A stretch of DNA of 64,000 nucleotides from Candidatus Bilophila faecipullorum (lineage in GTDB: Bacteria; Desulfobacterota; Desulfovibrionia; Desulfovibrionales; Desulfovibrionaceae): positions 1-64,000 of the forward strand of contig CALVEZ010000009.1 in NCBI GenBank assembly GCA_944326695.1. The letters run 5' to 3'. The position numbers were made by a program, and so were the translations under genes. Below, one piece after another: positions 32,946 through 41,805 of this stretch. Under the pieces are notes generated by a model. That model was given only the letters and a program-made list of their open reading frames with translations. It searched no databases and was not told where the DNA came from. Each line of letters starts with the position of its first letter. The stretch's first letter is position 1.

Positions 32946-32954
32946 ATTTTTAAA

Positions 32955-32972
32955 GATAACCTATTGATTATC
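32955..32972. promoter_or_regulatory. Candidate operator GATAA-N8-TTATC
   Basis: An A/T-rich dyad in the otherwise GC-rich leader of the small secreted protein gene. It resembles a Fur-type box (GATAATGATAATCATTATC consensus), with several mismatches in the centre. Confidence 0.35.
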
Positions 32973-33109
32973 ATGGCATAGTTTTCTTGTAAACGTAGTC
33001 TGGACGCAGGGCTCACGCTCCCGCGTCCGGGCGCTGCGGCACAGTCCGGGTCCGCGCGCCGCACGGGAAGCGGTCGGGTTCAACCAACCGGAACCAGAGG
33101 AAAACCGCC

Positions 33110-33457
33110 ATGAAACGTCTTATCGCCTCCCTCGCCGCCGTCGCCGTCCTCGGGATGGCGGGCCAGGCTCTGGCGCTCGAAAAGAAGATCAACATCTTCA
33201 ACGGAGCCCAGTACGATATCTACACGCTCTACCTCTCGCCCACCAACGCCAACGCCTGGGAAGAAAACGTGCTGAAGCAAGGCACCCTCCCCAACGGCGA
33301 CAAGGTGGACGTGGAAGTCAGCCGCACCGAAAACGCCGAAGCCTGGGACATCAAGGTCACCAACAAGGCCGGCGAAACCATGACGTGGATCGGCGTGCCG
33401 CTGAACAAGGCCGGCCAGATCACCCTGCTCCCCGACGGGCAGTACAACGTCCGCTAG
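33110..33457 (+). CDS. Small secreted protein of unknown function
   Basis: 115 residues. There is a clear signal peptide (MKRLIASLAAVAVLGMAGQ, cleavage after ALA), then a compact beta-rich domain of about 90 residues: KKINIFNGAQYDIYTLYLSP, NANAWEENVL, LPNGDKVDVEVSR, and a glycine-ended ITLLPDGQYNVR. The pattern of IYxLYLSPxxxxxWExxVL recurs in small exported proteins of several phyla whose role is not known. GAGGAAAA lies upstream as ribosome site. An A/T-rich leader with a possible Fur-like dyad precedes it, so iron control is possible. A strong terminator follows. Confidence 0.8.
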   Translation: MKRLIASLAAVAVLGMAGQALALEKKINIFNGAQYDIYTLYLSPTNANAWEENVLKQGTLPNGDKVDVEVSRTENAEAWDIKVTNKAGETMTWIGVPLNKAGQITLLPDGQYNVR

Positions 33458-33552
33458 ACGGACTCAACCGCGCGGTCCCGTGTGAACGGCACCGCGCCTT
33501 TCCCCACGGGCACGGGCGCGCCCCGTCCCGACAGCTCCAGTCCCTTTCCCAC

Positions 33553-33593
33553 AGGCCGATCCCGAATCCTCCTCCACGTTTCGGGATCGGCCT
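33553..33593 (+). terminator. Terminator after the small secreted protein gene
   Basis: The perfect 14-bp stem AGGCCGATCCCGAA/TTCGGGATCGGCCT (33553-33566 with 33580-33593) is followed by GTCGTTTTTT. The surrounding 33458-33809 has no other feature. Confidence 0.9.
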
Positions 33594-33809
33594 TGTCGTT
33601 TTTTCCCGCCCCGCTTCCTGCTCGCAAGCCGCCGCACCTACGGCGGTCCGCACAGCGTCGTCAAAAGACGGACAACAGGGTGATGGTATGAGAATAACCG
33701 TCACTGATGCGGGTACTGTTTCCATAATAAGATCACCAGGGTGAAAGACGGATGACGACACACCTCAGGAGGAAGAGAGGTCCTCACGGACGGGGCCTCT
33801 TCCACGCCG

Positions 33810-35123
33810 TCAGCGCCCGCGCACGCACTCGGGGCGCATCACGCCGCGCACCACCAGCTCGAATTGGGTCAGCGGGCAGGGGCCGTCAAGGGTGCACCAC
33901 GGCACTTGCAGGTCCTGCCGCACAATCTCGCCCCGCCCATTCGGGTCGTGCAGCGTTTCGAGCGACTGCGCGAAGAACTGCGCCCGCACGTCATACTCGC
34001 CGTCCGGCTTCTCCCAGAGAGACAGAGCCAGCGCGCTGCCCGGCGGGATTTCATCGGGCGCGTAGCCGGGCAGGTGCCAATGCAGATCAAGCAGCCCGCT
34101 GACGGCGGCAATGTTGGTGTCATGCCCCACATAAATCACGAGCCGGGCCTTTTCCACGCACTCGGGCGCCTCCTGCCCCGCCAGCGCGTTGGCGATGTTC
34201 AGCAAAAGCTGGCTTCCCCGGCTTGACGCCACGGCGGGCACGCGGTTGACGGCGTCGAAAACCCGGCTGTGCACGGGCAGCAGCGTTTCGAGTCTGGCCC
34301 GGTCCACCTGACCCCATCCCGCATCACGCGGCCACTGGGCGTATTCCAGCAGGAAAATTTCCGCTGCGCTGGCCCCCATACCAAGCCCGCCTTCCAGATG
34401 GACGGTGCGGTTTTCCTTGGCAAGGGTCAGGCGCGTGGGCACGTCGGCAATGGTGCAATCCTCGGGCAGATCGTACTTGCGGCACAGGTCGGGCGACGCC
34501 GGGCCGAGCAGAGCCGCAATATCGTGGAGCGGCCCGGCGAGGGAGCGTTCCAGTTCGTCCACGGTACGCGGGGAAAGTTCTCTTTCCACGGCGGCGGGGT
34601 CCAGCGCGCAATAGCCGGCCTCCACGGGATGAAAAAGCGGATCGGGACCGTGATAGGGATAGCGCGCGTACATGAGGCCGCCCTCGGGGTCGAGGCCGGA
34701 GATAATCGCCTCAGCCGTGGCCTGCGTGCGTTCCTCGCGGTCCGCGTAGACGTAGATCGCCCCCTTTTGCGCCTCATCCTGCGGCTTTCCCTCACCCGGC
34801 CCGGCGGCGGACGTTCCCGCAGGGCGGGATGCTTCGGGCAGGAGCCCGGCCCGCCTCAGACTTTCGCCCTCCTGTTGCCACAAGCGTTTCACCAGTTCCG
34901 CGCCGCGCGCCGTCAGCTCGCCCGGCCTCACCGCCCACTCGGGCCAGTCGCGGCGGCTCCACTGCGCGAGCGTGTCCGCGGATTGCGTGGGCGACCGGAC
35001 CCCGTGCCGGGCAAGGATCACCATTTTAACGAGTTTGGCCTCTTCGTGCGGCCTTTCGGCGCCAGCCGGACCGACGGACGCGAGAATCGCGCACAGGACC
35101 GCCGTGCAGATGCTCCACTTCAT
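33810..35123 (-). CDS. Periplasmic histidine acid phosphatase (AppA/Agp-like)
   Basis: 437 residues. After a signal peptide (MKWSICTAVLCAILASVG, cleavage near GAE) comes the phosphohistidine motif LARHGVRSPT, and near the C-terminus the proton-donor motif VGHDTN, the two signatures of branch-2 histidine phosphatases such as AppA phytase and glucose-1-phosphatase. The middle carries a Gly/Ala-rich insertion (about residues 105-125). It should remove phosphate from phytate or sugar phosphates in the periplasm; specificity is not readable. The ATG at 35123 follows AAGGAGG; a longer frame upstream has no ribosome site. Confidence 0.92.
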   Translation of the reverse strand: MKWSICTAVLCAILASVGPAGAERPHEEAKLVKMVILARHGVRSPTQSADTLAQWSRRDWPEWAVRPGELTARGAELVKRLWQQEGESLRRAGLLPEASRPAGTSAAGPGEGKPQDEAQKGAIYVYADREERTQATAEAIISGLDPEGGLMYARYPYHGPDPLFHPVEAGYCALDPAAVERELSPRTVDELERSLAGPLHDIAALLGPASPDLCRKYDLPEDCTIADVPTRLTLAKENRTVHLEGGLGMGASAAEIFLLEYAQWPRDAGWGQVDRARLETLLPVHSRVFDAVNRVPAVASSRGSQLLLNIANALAGQEAPECVEKARLVIYVGHDTNIAAVSGLLDLHWHLPGYAPDEIPPGSALALSLWEKPDGEYDVRAQFFAQSLETLHDPNGRGEIVRQDLQVPWCTLDGPCPLTQFELVVRGVMRPECVRGR

Positions 35124-35260
35124 GCGTAGCCTCCTTTTTGCGTACCAGCCTACCCACGCCCGGGGCTCCGCGTCCATGATACGCTTGTGAGCGGGGGCAG
35201 GAAAAGGCATAGTCGAAGAGGAAGCATCCCGCTTCCGCTCTGCAAACAAGGAGTAACGCC

Positions 35261-35875
35261 ATGACGAAATGGCTTGTGCCGACGCTTGCGGCCTGCCTGC
35301 TCTGCGCCGCCCTGCCAGCGCGGGCCGAAACGCTTACCCTGCCCGCCCCCGACATCCAGAGCGGAAAAGCGCTCATGCAGGCTTTGAACGAACGCCACAG
35401 CGCGCGCCGCTTCAGCCCCCGCCCGCTTTCCGACAGGCTGCTGGGTGATCTTTTATGGGCGGCCTGCGGCGTCAACCGTCCCGACGGACGCCGGACCATC
35501 CCCACGGCCCTGAACCGTCAGGACATCGAAATCTACGTGCTGCGGGCCGACGGCGCATGGCTCTACGACGCCCCCCGGCACAGTCTGGAACAGGCCACCG
35601 AGCGCGATCTCCGCGGCTTGCTCGGCGCGCAGGCCTTCGCCCGCGAAGCTCCGGTTACGCTGCTCTACGTCTCCGACGCCCGCAAAAACGACAACGAGCT
35701 TTACGCCGCCATGCACGCGGGCTCGGCCTACCAGAACGTGGGCCTCTTCTGCGCCTCCGTGGGGCTCAACAATGTGGTGCGGGCCTCCCATGACGCCGAG
35801 GCGCTGGCGCAGGGCCTGAACCTGCCCGCCCACAAACGCATCATGATTTCCCAGTCGCTGGGATGGGGCGAATAG
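35261..35875 (+). CDS. Exported nitroreductase-family flavoprotein
   Basis: 204 residues with a cleavable signal peptide (MTKWLVPTLAACLLCAALPA, then RAETLTL). The nitroreductase fold is seen in LNERHSARRFSPRPLSDRLL, with the FMN-binding arginine cluster, then LLWAACGVNRPDGRRTIPTA and HAGSAYQNVGLFCASVGLNN. The family uses FMN and NAD(P)H, but an exported member would need another electron source. It belongs to the SagB/ThcOx-like group often seen in anaerobes. Ribosome site AAGGAG. The next gene follows after 12 bp, so the two form a unit. Confidence 0.88.
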   Translation: MTKWLVPTLAACLLCAALPARAETLTLPAPDIQSGKALMQALNERHSARRFSPRPLSDRLLGDLLWAACGVNRPDGRRTIPTALNRQDIEIYVLRADGAWLYDAPRHSLEQATERDLRGLLGAQAFAREAPVTLLYVSDARKNDNELYAAMHAGSAYQNVGLFCASVGLNNVVRASHDAEALAQGLNLPAHKRIMISQSLGWGE

Positions 35876-35887
35876 CAAAGGTAGCCT

Positions 35888-36133
35888 ATGAAAACGTTGG
35901 CGATACTGAGCGTACTGTGTTTTCCGTTTGTGTATCTGGCCATGATCTGGACAATGACGGGAAAGTCCTACCCCTGGATGATGGGGGCCAGCGGAATGTG
36001 GCTGCTCTGGGGAATAGTCCTGTACACGCGCAGACAAGGGTGGTGGGAACTCGCCCTTATCGTCATGTCCGCTCTGGGCATGGTGGGATTGTTTTTTTTA
36101 AAGGTCATGGCCCGCGCCATGATGCCGATATAA
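35888..36133 (+). CDS. Small membrane protein of unknown function
   Basis: 81 residues with two or three hydrophobic helices: MKTLAILSVLCFPFVYLAMI, the middle WMMGASGMWLLWGIVLY, and WELALIVMSALGMVGLFFL. Only a short cytoplasmic loop (TRRQG) and an Ala/Met-rich tail lie outside. It follows the nitroreductase gene by 12 bases with AAAGG as ribosome site, so it may be its membrane partner. No family recognised. Confidence 0.7.
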   Translation: MKTLAILSVLCFPFVYLAMIWTMTGKSYPWMMGASGMWLLWGIVLYTRRQGWWELALIVMSALGMVGLFFLKVMARAMMPI

Positions 36134-36282
36134 TAGCCTCAGCAGGAAAACCGTGCCCCTGTCTGGACCGGCAAGGGTAAACAGGCTCAGCACCCGCTAG
36201 GCAGCGTCTCCATTTTCCACGGGCTGCTCGATGGGCAGGAAAGGGCCGCGGCACAAGCCGTCCCCATCCGAAAGTCTGCCGC

Positions 36283-37440
36283 TCAGGAAAAAAGCGGCTT
36301 TTCGGCGGCTTCCCGACGGCCCGTCCGCCTGTCGCATTCCTCATTGATAAGGGCGACCCATTCGTCAAGGCCCGCCTTGATGGATTCGGGAAGGCGGAAG
36401 GGGCCGGGCGCTGGCTCTTCGATGAGTGCCCGCAGCCGGGCCGTCAGGTCTTCGACATCGCCGGGATCGGGGATGACGTGTTGCGGCGGCAGAAAGACGC
36501 TGGAACCGTTGGCCGCCGAGGACAGCACCTTCAGGCCGCAGGCCAGCGCCTCCAGCACGGCGTTGGAACAGGCGTCGTAGAAGGAAGGCAGGACAAAGAG
36601 GTCCATAGCCCGATAGAGGGCGGGCATGTCGTCCACCTTGCCCAGAAAATGGACGCGCTGCGCCGCGCCGAGGCGCGAGGCCAGCCTCTGGTAGGGCGCC
36701 GAGTCGCGCCCCCCGGCGATGAACAGATGGACGTTGTCCGGGAGGGAGGCCACGGCGCGGATCAGGCCGCCCGTGCCCTTGAGCGCGAAATTGCTGGTGG
36801 CGGTGGCTACGGCCACGTCGCCCGGCGCGAGGTTGAAGGCAAGGCGGGCGAGGCGTTTCTGTTCCGGCGAGGGCGGCGCGAAACGTGAGAGGTCGGGGAG
36901 GTTGTAAATGACTTCCGGCTCGGCGATACCGGGATAGCATTGCCGGACCCAGCCGCGCACGGCCTCGGAAACACAGATGATCCGGCAGCCGCTGCGGTAC
37001 TGGCGGTTGTCGATGATCCGGGTCAGCCAGTTGGCGGGCAGCAGCCAGCGGCGTACCTTTTTGAAAACGCGGGGGAAACCTTCGGGCCACGCCTTTTCGG
37101 AAAGTGCCCAGAACGTTTTCTGCGGGCCGCCGCCCACACGCAGGACGTCCTGATTCCACGTCTTGCCGAGGCTGATGGTCAGATCATAGTTCCCGCTGCG
37201 GCGTATCTGCTCGGCCCGGACAAGAAACCAGAGCATTTTGAAGAGCTTGAGGCCGCCCGGCCGCCCCACGACGCGCACGCGCACCCCTTCGGGAGGCAGG
37301 GATTCCGAGCGGGCGCACACGAATTCCACCTCGTGCTCGCTGTTCCGGGTTTCCGCCAGTGCTTCGGCAAGGCGGAAGGCGAACTGCTCCACGCCGCCGT
37401 AACGGCTGAGGCGGGGCAAAAAAAGGGCGATGCGGGCCAT
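36283..37440 (-). CDS. Family 4 glycosyltransferase (LPS core type)
   Basis: 385 residues, GT-B fold. The N-terminal acceptor domain begins ARIALFLPRLSRYGGVEQFA, and the C-terminal donor domain has the GT4 signature SFYDACSNAVLEALACGLKV with the EX7E glutamate, plus VHLFIAGGRDSAPYQRLA. It resembles WaaG-type enzymes adding the first core sugar to heptose, although an O-antigen role is possible. The ATG at 37440 is taken as start; a GTG nine bases upstream is an alternative. The waaA gene at 44614 supports an LPS-producing cell, but the two are not linked. Confidence 0.88.
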   Translation of the reverse strand: MARIALFLPRLSRYGGVEQFAFRLAEALAETRNSEHEVEFVCARSESLPPEGVRVRVVGRPGGLKLFKMLWFLVRAEQIRRSGNYDLTISLGKTWNQDVLRVGGGPQKTFWALSEKAWPEGFPRVFKKVRRWLLPANWLTRIIDNRQYRSGCRIICVSEAVRGWVRQCYPGIAEPEVIYNLPDLSRFAPPSPEQKRLARLAFNLAPGDVAVATATSNFALKGTGGLIRAVASLPDNVHLFIAGGRDSAPYQRLASRLGAAQRVHFLGKVDDMPALYRAMDLFVLPSFYDACSNAVLEALACGLKVLSSAANGSSVFLPPQHVIPDPGDVEDLTARLRALIEEPAPGPFRLPESIKAGLDEWVALINEECDRRTGRREAAEKPLFS

Positions 37441-37653
37441 ACTCTTCACGTGCGCGCGGGCAGACAAAAGGTTTCGGGGAACGCGAACATAGCCCCCGCG
37501 CCGACAAAAAGGCAAGCGGGCTTGCCGGGCATCCCATGATAAAGGCACGCTTGGGCCTCGGCCCCACGGCGGCGAGGGGAAAGGGCGTCCGCAAGACGGC
37601 CTGCGGACAAACGCGGAGACTATGGCCCCCCTCTTCACAAAAGGGAGTGGAAT

Positions 37654-38532
37654 ATGGGAAGAATCGCAGCGTATGCCTGCCTTTGTCTGGCGCTTTTGCT
37701 GGCACCGGCGCAGGCCGCCCCTGTCGCAAGCTATTATGTAAGCGCCACGGGCAATGACGGCCATGACGGGCTTTCAGAAACAACCGCCCTCCGCAGTCTG
37801 GACCATGCCGTAAACATGGCTTCCAACAGAGGCGAAATCAAGCACATCATTGTCATAGGCAGGTTGTCCAGCGCAACGCCTCTTCTCGATCATAAGGATA
37901 CGGGACTGCGGGAGATTGTCATTACGGGCAAACTCGATGCCGCCGCCCATGAGCGGGCCGTACTGACCTATACGGGCGACGATTACAGCGGCGGCATCGG
38001 CCTACGCGGCAAGTCAAAAATTCGCTTCGAGCATATTGAAATTTCCGGCAATCCCAACGCAAGCGGGCTGGAAGTGTCCGAAGGGGCCATGATCACGCTT
38101 GGTCCCGGGGCAAAAATCACCCGTAACCACAACTATGGCGATGGCGGCGGCGTGCGTGTTTACCGCGGGGGCATCCTTGTCATGGAAGACGGGGCGGAAA
38201 TATCGTATAACCGCTGTTCCACCTTTACATACGGTCGGGCAGGAAATTCCAGGCCGGGCGACGGGGGCGGCATATCCCTTGAGGACGGCATTGCCGTCAT
38301 CTACGGCGGCCGTATTGTCCACAACACGGTGGACGGTGTCGGAGGAGGCATATACAGCTCCGGCTACCTTTTGTGGTACGACGGCGTTATCACACAGAAC
38401 AAGGCCAATCAGGGCGGCGGCATCTATCTGTATCGCGGCACCTATAACGATGTGGCCCCCTACGTGGGCAGGACGGCTGGCATGGGGATTCAGGGAAATA
38501 CACCCAATGATGTGGAAACGCACGAAGAGTGA
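37654..38532 (+). CDS. Secreted parallel beta-helix protein
   Basis: 292 residues. The signal peptide (MGRIAAYACLCLALLLAPAQ) precedes SYYVSATGNDGHDGLSETTA, the start of many right-handed beta-helix proteins. Repeated short turns follow: GGIGLRGKSKIRFEHIEISG, GDGGGVRVYRGGILVMEDGA, GGGISLEDGIAVIYGGRI, GGGIYSSGYLLWYDGVI and GGGIYLYRGTYNDVAPYVG. These Gly-Gly-Gly-Ile/Val rungs spaced about 40 residues apart are typical of pectin-lyase-like repeats in adhesins and polysaccharide-active enzymes. No catalytic residues are evident. GC is somewhat lower than in neighbouring genes, suggesting possible transfer. It may bind glycan or mediate adhesion. Confidence 0.8.
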   Translation: MGRIAAYACLCLALLLAPAQAAPVASYYVSATGNDGHDGLSETTALRSLDHAVNMASNRGEIKHIIVIGRLSSATPLLDHKDTGLREIVITGKLDAAAHERAVLTYTGDDYSGGIGLRGKSKIRFEHIEISGNPNASGLEVSEGAMITLGPGAKITRNHNYGDGGGVRVYRGGILVMEDGAEISYNRCSTFTYGRAGNSRPGDGGGISLEDGIAVIYGGRIVHNTVDGVGGGIYSSGYLLWYDGVITQNKANQGGGIYLYRGTYNDVAPYVGRTAGMGIQGNTPNDVETHEE

Positions 38533-38794
38533 GCCCGCGGCGTGTTCACACCATCCTCCGTATTCTCAACCCTTTTAAAGGGTTCGACACACATCTTTTC
38601 TCCGGCGGAATGACGAGAGCGCGCTCTGAAAAGAACAAGGCTTTTCCCGGCACGTGTGAACACGCCCTCGCCGCAATCCGGCCTGCCGGGAAACCGCTGG
38701 CGCCGGGATACGTTCCCGGGCCCTGCCCGCCAAGGGCAGTCCGTCCGGGCCGGAATCGCTTTCCTTCCCCTTTTCCTTGCCTTATAGTCGCCTC

Positions 38795-40750
38795 ATGTTC
38801 GATCTCGCACTCCCCGCGCGCACGCCGCTGCCGCAACCGCCGTTCTTGCCGACCACCCGCGCCGAAATGGACGCTCTGGGGTGGGATAGTCTGGATATTC
38901 TGCTTGTTACGGGCGACGCCTACGTGGATCACCCCGCTTTCGGGGTGCCTCTGCTTGGGCGCTGGCTGACCGCGCACGGCTACCGCGTGGGCATCGTGGC
39001 CCAGCCGCGCTGGAAGGACGAGGCGCAGGGCCTTTCCGACATCGTGCGCATGGGCCGCCCCCGGCTTTTCGCGGGCGTCAGCGCGGGCGCGCTCGACTCC
39101 ATGCTCGCCCACTACACGGCTTTCCGCAAAAAACGTCACGACGACGCCTACACCCCCGGCGGCAAGGCCGGAGCCCGGCCCAACCGGGCGGTCGTCGTCT
39201 ACGCCGGGCTGGTACGCCGGGCCTTTCCCGGCCTCCCGCTGCTGGCCGGAGGCATCGAAGCCTCGCTGCGCCGCATCACGCAGTACGATTTTTGGTCGGA
39301 CGCCTTGCGCCGCTCCATCCTCTTCGACGCCCGGCTGGACATCCTTTCCTGCGGCATGGGCGAACGCTCCCTGCTCGACGTGGCCCGCAGGCTCGACGCC
39401 GTAGCCGAAATCGTGGGCGATCTCGCCGCGCTGGAGGCCGTGGACGGTGAACTCTGGCCCGGCCTCTGGGACGGCATCCCCGGCACGGCGCGGCTCGTGA
39501 AAACGGCTTCCCTTCCCGCCGATCTGCGGGAAGCGGACGGCTGCGAGCTCGTCCGCCTGCCCTCCCACGACGACATGCTCGCCGATCCCCGCGCCTATCT
39601 TGAAGGCTCGATCCTTCTGGAACGCGAAACGCATCAGGCCCGCCGCGCGCTCGTCCAGCCCAACGGCGAGCGCAGCGTCCTGCTCATGCCGCCCGCCGCG
39701 CCGCTGACCACCGAAGAGCTGGACGCCCTTTATAATCTCCCCTTCTCGCGCCTGCCGCATCCTTCCTACAAGGAACCCATCCCGGCCGTAGAAATGATCG
39801 CCACGAGCATCACCACCCACCGGGGCTGCGGGGGCGGCTGCTCTTTCTGCTCGCTGGCCCTGCATCAGGGGCGGCGCATCGCCTCGCGTTCGCGGGAGTC
39901 CGTGCTCGACGAGGCGCGGCGCATCGCCTCCCTGCCGCGCGGCAGCTCCATTTCCGACGTGGGCGGCCCGAGCGCAAACATGTGGGGGGCCTCCTGCCGC
40001 CTCGATCCCTCCCGCTGCCGCCGCGACAGTTGCCTGTACCCGAGCATCTGCAAGGGCTTTCAGGTGGATCAGCGCGCCTGCATCCGCCTTTTGCGCGAGG
40101 TGCAGGCCACCCCCGGCGTGAAACACGTCCGGGTCGCCAGCGGCGTGCGCTTCGATCTCGCGCTCAAGGACCCCACGGCGCTCGCCGCCTATACGGGCGA
40201 ATTCACCGGCGGCCAGCTCAAGATCGCGCCCGAGCATTGCGTGCCCGAAGTGCTCGATCTCATGCGCAAGCCGGGCATGAAGCCCTTTGAAGACTTTCTC
40301 GCGGCCTTCGTGCGCTACTCGGAGGAGCACGGCAAGGAGCAGTACGTCATCCCCTATCTCATGAGCGCCTTTCCCGGCTGCACGGACGAGCACATGCGCC
40401 GCCTCGGGGACTGGCTGGCCGCCCGCCGCTGGTCGCCCCGGCAGGTGCAGTGCTTCATCCCCACGCCCGGCACCGTGGCCACGGCCATGTACTACGCCCG
40501 CTGCGCCCCGGACGGCTCGCCCCTCTACGTCGCCCGCAGCGACGAGGAACGCCGCCGCCAGCATGAAATCCTGCTCGGACGGCGCGGCGGTCAGCCTCCG
40601 CACGAAAGACGACGCCGTGACGCCGCCCCCGCGTCTCTGATGAAAGCGGACCGCCCCACGCGGGAAAGGAAAAGAACCACCGGGGAAAGCCCCTTCCCCG
40701 AGGCGGCGGCCCGGCCCGGGCGGGACGGTGGAAGGCGGGGACGAAGTTAG
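38795..40750 (+). CDS. YgiQ-family (UPF0313) radical SAM protein
   Basis: 651 residues. The N-terminal cobalamin-binding-like region (about 1-280) carries [20 protein letters not shown], and the radical SAM motif [16 protein letters not shown] (C-x3-C-x2-C) follows near residue 350. The C-terminal YgiQ extension has [20 protein letters not shown] and [17 protein letters not shown]. YgiQ proteins are widespread but have no defined substrate; the domain order suggests B12-dependent radical chemistry, though cobalamin binding is not shown. The ATG at 38795 has only a weak ribosome site. The C-terminal 50 residues are basic and low in complexity. Confidence 0.9.
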   Translation: MFDLALPARTPLPQPPFLPTTRAEMDALGWDSLDILLVTGDAYVDHPAFGVPLLGRWLTAHGYRVGIVAQPRWKDEAQGLSDIVRMGRPRLFAGVSAGALDSMLAHYTAFRKKRHDDAYTPGGKAGARPNRAVVVYAGLVRRAFPGLPLLAGGIEASLRRITQYDFWSDALRRSILFDARLDILSCGMGERSLLDVARRLDAVAEIVGDLAALEAVDGELWPGLWDGIPGTARLVKTASLPADLREADGCELVRLPSHDDMLADPRAYLEGSILLERETHQARRALVQPNGERSVLLMPPAAPLTTEELDALYNLPFSRLPHPSYKEPIPAVEMIATSITTHRGCGGGCSFCSLALHQGRRIASRSRESVLDEARRIASLPRGSSISDVGGPSANMWGASCRLDPSRCRRDSCLYPSICKGFQVDQRACIRLLREVQATPGVKHVRVASGVRFDLALKDPTALAAYTGEFTGGQLKIAPEHCVPEVLDLMRKPGMKPFEDFLAAFVRYSEEHGKEQYVIPYLMSAFPGCTDEHMRRLGDWLAARRWSPRQVQCFIPTPGTVATAMYYARCAPDGSPLYVARSDEERRRQHEILLGRRGGQPPHERRRRDAAPASLMKADRPTRERKRTTGESPFPEAAARPGRDGGRRGRS

Positions 40751-41142
40751 GCGCGGCCTTCAGGAACCCGCGCCCGACCGGATCGGCTTTCCCTCCCGGC
40801 CACGTGGCAAGAAAAAAATCGGCCCGGCCTCCTCGCGATGGTTCCCGCCCCACGGCAACCGTCAGAGAGGAAAAAACGGGAGCCCTTCGCGCCTCTTCCG
40901 CTGTGCGTGACCGCCTTACAAGAGGAAAAGAGCAGCCCGGCGCAGGGTCTCCATGCCTTGGCCGCGTTTTGCCTTGCCCTTAAAAAACGTCTGGAGTGGA
41001 GAGCACGGAAGAAGCCTTTCTGAGGTATGGTTGAGAAAAAAGGGTGAAAGGCCCCTTCTCCCTGCACTTCGGCAAAGGGCCTGAGGACGGGCATTTCACC
41101 GCAGCGGGAAGCAGGGGACAAAGGACCGGAATAAGGATAAAC
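40751..41142. other. Gene-free stretch
   Basis: About 390 bases between the YgiQ and YczE-like genes. No gene, RNA or strong hairpin was seen, other than the leader of the membrane protein gene. Confidence 0.45.
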
Positions 41143-41805
41143 ATGCGGAAAGGACTTCTGCGGCGCTACGGCGCGTTCGGCGCGTCGCTTTTCGTCTGCG
41201 CGCTGGGCATCGGGCTGATCACCAACGCCAATCTGGGCACGTCGCCCATCACGAGCCTGCCCTACGTGGCCTCGCGCATCCTCGGGCTGAGCCTCGGTAC
41301 CCTGACCTTTCTGCTCAACGTGTTCTTTCTGGCGTGGCAGAAAGCCGTTCTGGGCAAGGACTTCCACGCCTCGCATCTTATGCAGCTCCCGGCGGTCTTC
41401 CTGTTCAGCGTCTTCATCGATATGGGCATGGCCCTGACCGCGCCGCTCATGACGCAGGTCTACGGCCTTCAGGCGCTCATGTGCGTGATCGGCTGCGCGG
41501 TCCTCGGGCTCGGCATCAGCGTGGAAATCGTCTGCAATGTAACCGTGCTGCCGGGCGAAGGCATCGTCATCGCCATCGCCTACCGCTACAAAAGGATTTT
41601 CGACCGTATCAAGATACTCTTCGACGTCTCGCTGGTGACCTCCGCCCTGCTCCTGAGCCTCGTCTTTCTCGGCGGCGTGGAGGGCGTGCGCGAGGGGACC
41701 GTGGTTTCCGCGCTGCTCGTGGGAACCTTCGTCCGCATCTTCACCCCGTGGGCCAAGCGCCTGCAAAATCGTCTCACCGACGAGGAGCCCCCGCATGGCC
41801 GATAG
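41143..41805 (+). CDS. YczE/YitT-like integral membrane protein
   Basis: 220 residues with five or six helices. The conserved segment GIGLITNANLGTSPITSLPY near residues 18-37 is the signature of the YczE/YyaS group of membrane proteins. A later loop EIVCNVTVLPGEGIVIAIAY and the amphipathic KRIFDRIKILFDVSLV also fit. Function is unknown; relatives have been linked to regulation of export or to lantibiotic clusters. AAGGATAA provides the ribosome site. Its end overlaps the next gene by 11 bases, so the two are coupled. Confidence 0.82.
   Translation: MRKGLLRRYGAFGASLFVCALGIGLITNANLGTSPITSLPYVASRILGLSLGTLTFLLNVFFLAWQKAVLGKDFHASHLMQLPAVFLFSVFIDMGMALTAPLMTQVYGLQALMCVIGCAVLGLGISVEIVCNVTVLPGEGIVIAIAYRYKRIFDRIKILFDVSLVTSALLLSLVFLGGVEGVREGTVVSALLVGTFVRIFTPWAKRLQNRLTDEEPPHGR

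Noticed and set aside
32955..32972. Strong Fur box controlling the secreted protein at 33110
   Set aside because: Only the outer GATAA/TTATC half sites match; the centre deviates, so it is kept as a weak candidate and not as a finding.
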